From NCBI GenBank assembly GCA_016302185.1, contig JAEDOC010000076.1, positions 1 through 9,638 of the forward strand: a stretch of DNA of 9,638 nucleotides, given 5' to 3'. Made by a program: the position numbers and the translations under genes. The notes beneath the pieces were generated by a model. It had not been told where the DNA came from. It worked only from the letters and a program-made list of their open reading frames with translations, and made no database searches. Below, piece by piece: positions 5,958 through 9,638 of this stretch. The stretch comes from Clostridium sp. Lineage in GTDB: Bacteria > Bacillota > Clostridia > Lachnospirales > Lachnospiraceae. Each line of letters starts with the position of its first letter. The stretch's first letter is position 1.

Positions 5958-7382
5958 TTACTCCAGATGTGCATTTCTGGCAAAATAGTCCTTTGTTTCC
6001 GCAGCAACCACACCGGACAGGGCCAGCAGTGCGATGATGTTCGGGATAGCCATGAGACCGTTGAAGATATCAGCAATGGTCCATACGGCGCTGACGGTTA
6101 AGTAAGGTCCGACAGCAACTGCGGCGATATAGAGCCAGCGGAATACCTTAACGATGGCCATATTGCCGCCGGTTAAGTATTCCAGGCAGCGCTCGGAATA
6201 GTAATCCCAGCCGAGAATGGTGGTGAAGGCAAAGAATGCCAGACACATCATCAGCAGGAAGGAACCGATCTCTGCCGGGAATGGAAGGGAATGGCGGAAG
6301 GCATACATGGTGATCTCAGCGCCCTGAAGACCAAGCTCCGGAGCCCAGCCGCCGGAAATCACGATGGACAGACCGGTCATGGTACAGATGACAATGGTAT
6401 CAATAAAGGTTCCGGTCATGGTAACCAGGCCCTGACGGACAGCTTCCTTGGTCTGTGCGGCAGCTGCAGCGATCGGTGCGGAGCCCAGACCTGCCTCGTT
6501 GGAGAAAATACCGCGGGCAACGCCTTTCTGAATGGCTGTCTTGATAGTGACGCCGACAATGCCGCCGGCAACGGCTTGCGGGTGAAAAGCACCTACAATA
6601 ATCTGGTAAACAGCTGCCGGAATGGCTGTAATGTTGGTAATCAGGATCAGGAGTCCGCATACAATATATACGATTGCCATAAACGGAACAACAATTTCAG
6701 ATACCTTGGCGATTCGTTTCAGACCGCCGATGACAACCAGAGCGGTGCAGACGGTAACCAGAATTCCGACAATGATAGTAGTTACAGTAATGACCGCAGC
6801 AGAGTCACCGGAGCCGATGGTAAATACCACATGAGCTTTCTCCGGATCAAAAAAGTTCTGAGCCGCAGAGGTAATACCGTTGATCTGGGTGATGGTACCG
6901 ATACCCAGAAGCCCGGCCAGAGTTCCGAATAAGGCGAAGCATTTGGCCAGCCATTTCCAACCTTTGCCCATGCCCTTTTCAATATAATAGAACGGTCCGC
7001 CCAGAACGTGCCCGTCTTCGTCGATCTGGCGGTACTTGATGGCAAGAAGTCCCTCGGCATATTTGGTGGCCATGCCGAAGAATGCCGCAACCTCCATCCA
7101 GAAGAGAGCGCCGGGGCCGCCCGCAGCGATGGCAGAAGCCACGCCGACGATATTTCCGGTACCGATGGTGGCCGAGAGTGCTGTACACAGGGCACCGAAG
7201 GAGGTCACTTCCCCATGGCCGTCATCTTCGTTCTTTACCATGAAACGAAGGGCCTTGCCCAGATGAAATACCTGCAGAAGTCCGGTGCGGACGGTCAGCC
7301 ACACACCGCAGGAGATGATTAAGATAATCAGGGGAAGACCCCAGACAAAATCATCAATCGTTGTCAACAAATCAGTAATCAT
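5958..7382 (-). CDS. AGCS-family sodium:amino acid (alanine/glycine) symporter
   Basis: A 474-residue multi-spanning membrane protein of the alanine or glycine:cation symporter family, which imports Ala/Gly with Na+. Family signatures are plain: ALSATIGTGNIVGVASAI (residues 68-85) and GGPGALFWMEVAAFFGMATK (residues 88-107). A later RGIFSNEAGLGSAPIAAAAA segment is also typical. Length and about ten hydrophobic helices fit the family. The open frame runs to 7754, but its extra N-terminus is translated riboswitch and is rejected. ATG 7382 has GAGGA about 9 bases upstream. The tandem glycine riboswitch directly upstream argues for glycine (or glycine plus alanine) as the physiological substrate. 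It is transcribed alone and ends at the shared terminator. Confidence 0.95.
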   Translation of the reverse strand: MITDLLTTIDDFVWGLPLIILIISCGVWLTVRTGLLQVFHLGKALRFMVKNEDDGHGEVTSFGALCTALSATIGTGNIVGVASAIAAGGPGALFWMEVAAFFGMATKYAEGLLAIKYRQIDEDGHVLGGPFYYIEKGMGKGWKWLAKCFALFGTLAGLLGIGTITQINGITSAAQNFFDPEKAHVVFTIGSGDSAAVITVTTIIVGILVTVCTALVVIGGLKRIAKVSEIVVPFMAIVYIVCGLLILITNITAIPAAVYQIIVGAFHPQAVAGGIVGVTIKTAIQKGVARGIFSNEAGLGSAPIAAAAAQTKEAVRQGLVTMTGTFIDTIVICTMTGLSIVISGGWAPELGLQGAEITMYAFRHSLPFPAEIGSFLLMMCLAFFAFTTILGWDYYSERCLEYLTGGNMAIVKVFRWLYIAAVAVGPYLTVSAVWTIADIFNGLMAIPNIIALLALSGVVAAETKDYFARNAHLE

Positions 7383-7416
7383 AATTTTTTCCTCGCTTTT
7401 CCCTAATTTAAACGAA

Positions 7417-7447
7417 CAGGAGCGTGACCAAAGGGATCGCGCTCCTG
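7417..7447 (-). terminator. expression-platform hairpin of the glycine riboswitch
   Basis: CAGGAGCG pairs with CGCTCCTG (8 bp) around an imperfectly paired inner region, between the aptamers and the transporter SD. The tail after the stem (GTTCGTTTAAATT on the minus strand) is only partly U-rich. It is probably an attenuator; whether glycine turns the gene on or off cannot be read from this alone. Confidence 0.65.
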
Positions 7448-7473
7448 CAAAATAATACCATTGAAGTGTAAAA

Positions 7474-7630
7474 GATTCTGTCCTTTTGCCTGAGAGATTA
7501 ACCCGAGTATTACGGGCTTGCACCTTCGGCCCCCGTCTGCACGGGTGTCTCCAGAGAGCCATCCGCCCGCAGTCCTCGTGCCTGAGAGTGTTATTCCTTC
7601 GGCGGGCCTGCAGCCTCTTTTCTGCGAGCA
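7474..7630 (-). promoter_or_regulatory. tandem glycine riboswitch (two aptamers)
   Basis: Two aptamers follow one another on the minus strand. The first spans about 7630-7562, with P1 CGCAG/CTGCG and core GCCGAAGGAATAACACTCTC, then AGGCACGAGGAC. The second spans about 7557-7474, with CTGGAGA, GCCGAAGGTGCAAGCCC, then CTCAGGCAAAAGGACAGA. These are the signature elements of the gcvT-type glycine riboswitch, and the second copy is near consensus. It controls the AGCS symporter. Confidence 0.96.
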
Positions 7631-7676
7631 TCATCTGGCAATATGAAATTCGGTTTTTGTTCGTATAACAAGCACA

Positions 7677-7705
7677 ATTATACGGCGCAGGCAAACAAAA
7701 TGCAA
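7677..7705 (-). promoter_or_regulatory. sigma-A promoter of the riboswitch/AGCS transcript
   Basis: -35 TTGCAT (7705-7700), a 17-base spacer and a perfect -10 TATAAT (7682-7677). Transcription would begin around 7670, shortly before the first glycine aptamer. Confidence 0.88.
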
Positions 7706-7754
7706 CATTTTTTTCATGAATTTTTGATTTTCTTTTTGACTGACATGGCTGCAT

Positions 7755-7783
7755 TTTACATTTGGTAAAATTCGGGGTATAAT
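7755..7783 (+). promoter_or_regulatory. sigma-A promoter of the COG3044-type ATPase gene
   Basis: -35 TTTACA (7755-7760), a 17-base spacer and -10 TATAAT (7778-7783). It is divergent from the symporter promoter, with the -35 boxes about 50 bases apart. Confidence 0.85.
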
Positions 7784-7821
7784 GCGGATGAACTTATCAT
7801 TTGGATGAGGGTAAAATTCGG
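7764..7821 (+). repeat. 12-bp direct repeat in promoter spacer and at the SD
   Basis: GGTAAAATTCGG occurs identically at 7764-7775, inside the -35/-10 spacer, and at 7810-7821, overlapping the start of the GGAGG SD. CATTTGG is also repeated just before each (7759-7765 and 7799-7805). It could be a local duplication or paired binding sites. Confidence 0.7.
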
Positions 7822-7835
7822 AGGTGTATAGGAAT

Positions 7836-9608
7836 ATGAAATCGTTGAATGAATTGCGGACGCTGCTGCGTTCGATGGATCATAAAAGTTATCCGGCATA
7901 TAAGTCACTGGCAGGTTTGTATCAGTTTGGAAGTTTTGTGCTGGGAATCGATCATGTGCAGGGAGATCCCTTTGCATCGCCTTCCAGCCTTCATGTGGAG
8001 ATTCCGATAAAAGCGGCGGGATTTCCGGCGGAGTATCTGGCCTCGGACTGTATGAGGATTGCGCTGCAGGATCACCTGACGAGACAGTTCAGTGAACAGA
8101 TCGAAGCTTATAATTTTAAAGCAAAGGGATCCGGAAAAAGCGGTCTGATTTCCACGACCCGCTGCGGTCAGGAGGTTCTGGAGCGAAGCGCCTGTCAGAT
8201 TGAGCCGGGGAAGCTGATTGCCCGGTTTCATGTGGGATTTCCGGCGTTTGGACGTACAATTAATGCAGGAGAGCTGGAGAAAATATTGTTTGATTTTCTT
8301 CCCAAATGTGTGGAACGAAGCTTTTTTCTGAAGAATCTGGATCAGAAAAAGGTGGAGGCTGCTGTATGGCTGGCGGAGGATCAGCAGGCGGTGCGCCGCA
8401 TTTTGAGAGAAGAGGGGCTGGCTGCATTTGTGGCTAACGGCTCTGTGCTGCCGAGAAAAAGCGGTGTTTCCGATCTGCCGATGAAAGACAGCGTGCCGTT
8501 TGTCTCTCCGTCTTCTATGGAACGGACAATCACACTGCCGCATCGAGGGAAGATCACAGGTATGGCGGTACCGCAGGGAATTACTCTGATTGTGGGCGGC
8601 GGTTATCATGGAAAGTCGACGCTTTTGTCTGCGCTGCAGATGGGCGTATATAATCATATTGCAGGAGACGGACGGGAATTCGTGATTACGGATGATACGG
8701 CGGTGAAGCTGCGCGCGGAGGAGGGCCGTTTTATCCGGGACATGGACATCTCGTTGTTTATCAATGATTTGCCAAATAAAAAGGATACAAGAACCTTTTC
8801 TACGATGGATGCCAGCGGAAGCACATCGCAGGCGGCGGGCGTGATGGAGAGTATCGAAGCGGGTTCCCGGTTGTTTTTAATCGATGAAGATACCTCCGCC
8901 ACCAATTTCATGGTGCGGGATGATTTCATGCAGCAGGTGATCAGCAGAGAAAAAGAGCCGATCACACCATTTCTGGAACGGGCAAGAGATTTATATGAGA
9001 AAGCAGGGATTTCCACGATTCTGGTGGCTGGAAGCTCCGGTGCATTTTTCTACATTGCAGACACGATTCTGCAGATGGACTGTTATCGGGCGGTGGATAT
9101 CACAGAGCGCGTGAAGTCACTGTGCAAAGAGCATAAGGCACCGCGAATCCAGGCGCCAGGCTTCGCAATTCCTGCATATGGGCAGGCACCTGCGGTATGC
9201 GGCAGCCGGGAACATGGAGGTTCCGGACACAGTGGTTCTGCGCACGGCGGGGCCAGAGGCCGTGAAGGGTATAAAACCGAACGCCGGGGAGGCGACGGCC
9301 GTCAGGAGCGCCGTAAGATCAAGAGCTTTGGGAAGGACTCTTTCTCTCTGGATAAAGAAACCGTGGATCTGCGGTATGTGGAGCAGCTGGCAGACTCCGA
9401 GCAGACAACAGCGCTCGCCTATCTGCTCAGATATGCCCTGGAACAGGTAATAGACGGAAGACGTTCCACGCAGCAGGTGGTGGACGCGCTTTATAACACT
9501 CTGGAAAAGAAGGGCTGGGAGCCGTTCTGCAGCTCCTATGTGCCCTGTGGACTGGCAAAGCCGAGAAAACAGGAGGTGTTCGCGTGTCTGAACCGGTATC
9601 GGGGGTAG
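7836..9608 (+). CDS. ABC-class P-loop ATPase (COG3044 type)
   Basis: A 590-residue soluble protein matching the 'predicted ATPase of the ABC class' family (COG3044), whose cellular role is not established. It has no membrane segments and is not part of a transporter. The N-terminal half (1-240) is the family-specific region. Walker A is GGGYHGKST (254-262). SGSTSQAAGVMESIEAG (from 327) fits an ABC signature-like loop, and LFLIDEDTSATN (from 346) is Walker B with the adjacent acidic residues. Residues ~449-493 form a Gly/Arg/His/Ser-rich linker. The C-terminal part reads DLRYVEQLADSEQTTALAYL and ends PRKQEVFACLNRYRG, as in full-length members. ATG 7836 was chosen over GTG 7824, because GGAGG (7820-7824) precedes the ATG at 11 bases and would overlap the GTG. 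It is monocistronic as far as visible. Confidence 0.93.
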   Translation: MKSLNELRTLLRSMDHKSYPAYKSLAGLYQFGSFVLGIDHVQGDPFASPSSLHVEIPIKAAGFPAEYLASDCMRIALQDHLTRQFSEQIEAYNFKAKGSGKSGLISTTRCGQEVLERSACQIEPGKLIARFHVGFPAFGRTINAGELEKILFDFLPKCVERSFFLKNLDQKKVEAAVWLAEDQQAVRRILREEGLAAFVANGSVLPRKSGVSDLPMKDSVPFVSPSSMERTITLPHRGKITGMAVPQGITLIVGGGYHGKSTLLSALQMGVYNHIAGDGREFVITDDTAVKLRAEEGRFIRDMDISLFINDLPNKKDTRTFSTMDASGSTSQAAGVMESIEAGSRLFLIDEDTSATNFMVRDDFMQQVISREKEPITPFLERARDLYEKAGISTILVAGSSGAFFYIADTILQMDCYRAVDITERVKSLCKEHKAPRIQAPGFAIPAYGQAPAVCGSREHGGSGHSGSAHGGARGREGYKTERRGGDGRQERRKIKSFGKDSFSLDKETVDLRYVEQLADSEQTTALAYLLRYALEQVIDGRRSTQQVVDALYNTLEKKGWEPFCSSYVPCGLAKPRKQEVFACLNRYRG

Positions 9609-9638
9609 AGATTTTGCGCAGGAAGTGAGGGCGTCGCG

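Noticed and set aside
7383..7754. N-terminal extension of the AGCS symporter frame up to 7754
   Set aside because: It runs through the glycine riboswitch and the promoter; ATG 7382 has its own SD.
1..9638. CRISPR array, tRNA or rRNA genes
   Set aside because: No regularly spaced repeats of CRISPR size and no cloverleaf or rRNA signature were seen on either strand.

Overview
The window looks like chromosomal DNA from an anaerobic Firmicute, most likely a Lachnospiraceae/Clostridia member. This rests on family content: a T-box leader, a tandem glycine riboswitch on an AGCS transporter, an ABC-class ATPase of the COG3044 type, a DUF4230 protein and an Rpn/PD-(D/E)XK nuclease. AGGAGG-type Shine-Dalgarno sites and near-consensus sigma-A promoters agree. 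The assignment is inferred without any database search.

Left part (1-2341, minus strand): a compact operon starts at a strong promoter (2341-2313). It passes through a T-box leader with an intrinsic terminator, then an NhaC-family antiporter, a small TIGR04076-like protein and the N-terminal part of an aldo/keto reductase that leaves the window. The stem I fold I can draw places TGG (Trp) in the specifier position, so expression would respond to uncharged tRNA-Trp. The transporter may therefore handle an aromatic amino acid or a related compound.

Middle part (2361-5903): this is an accessory-looking patch. An Rpn-type nuclease gene lies between two direct copies of a hairpin-bearing ~50-bp repeat. 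Next comes a divergent pair, a DUF4230 membrane-anchored protein (minus) and a MerR-type regulator (plus). Both reading frames are broken by what looks like one missing A in an A-run. The MerR gene reads naturally into a very acidic, Tyr/Asp/Glu-repeat tail once the frame is restored. A long inverted repeat between the pair covers the MerR Shine-Dalgarno. A small gene of unknown function follows, closed by a strong bidirectional terminator.

Right part (5958-9608): an AGCS-family sodium:amino acid symporter (minus) sits behind a tandem glycine riboswitch and a clear promoter. Divergently, a COG3044-type P-loop ATPase (plus) has its own near-perfect promoter. A 12-bp direct repeat lies in that promoter's spacer and again at the ATPase ribosome binding site.

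Nothing here is compelling as a wholly new system. The most informative leads are the Trp-type T-box on an NhaC-family transporter operon, the paired A-run frameshifts in the DUF4230/MerR pair with its SD-masking hairpin, and the repeat that brackets the Rpn gene.
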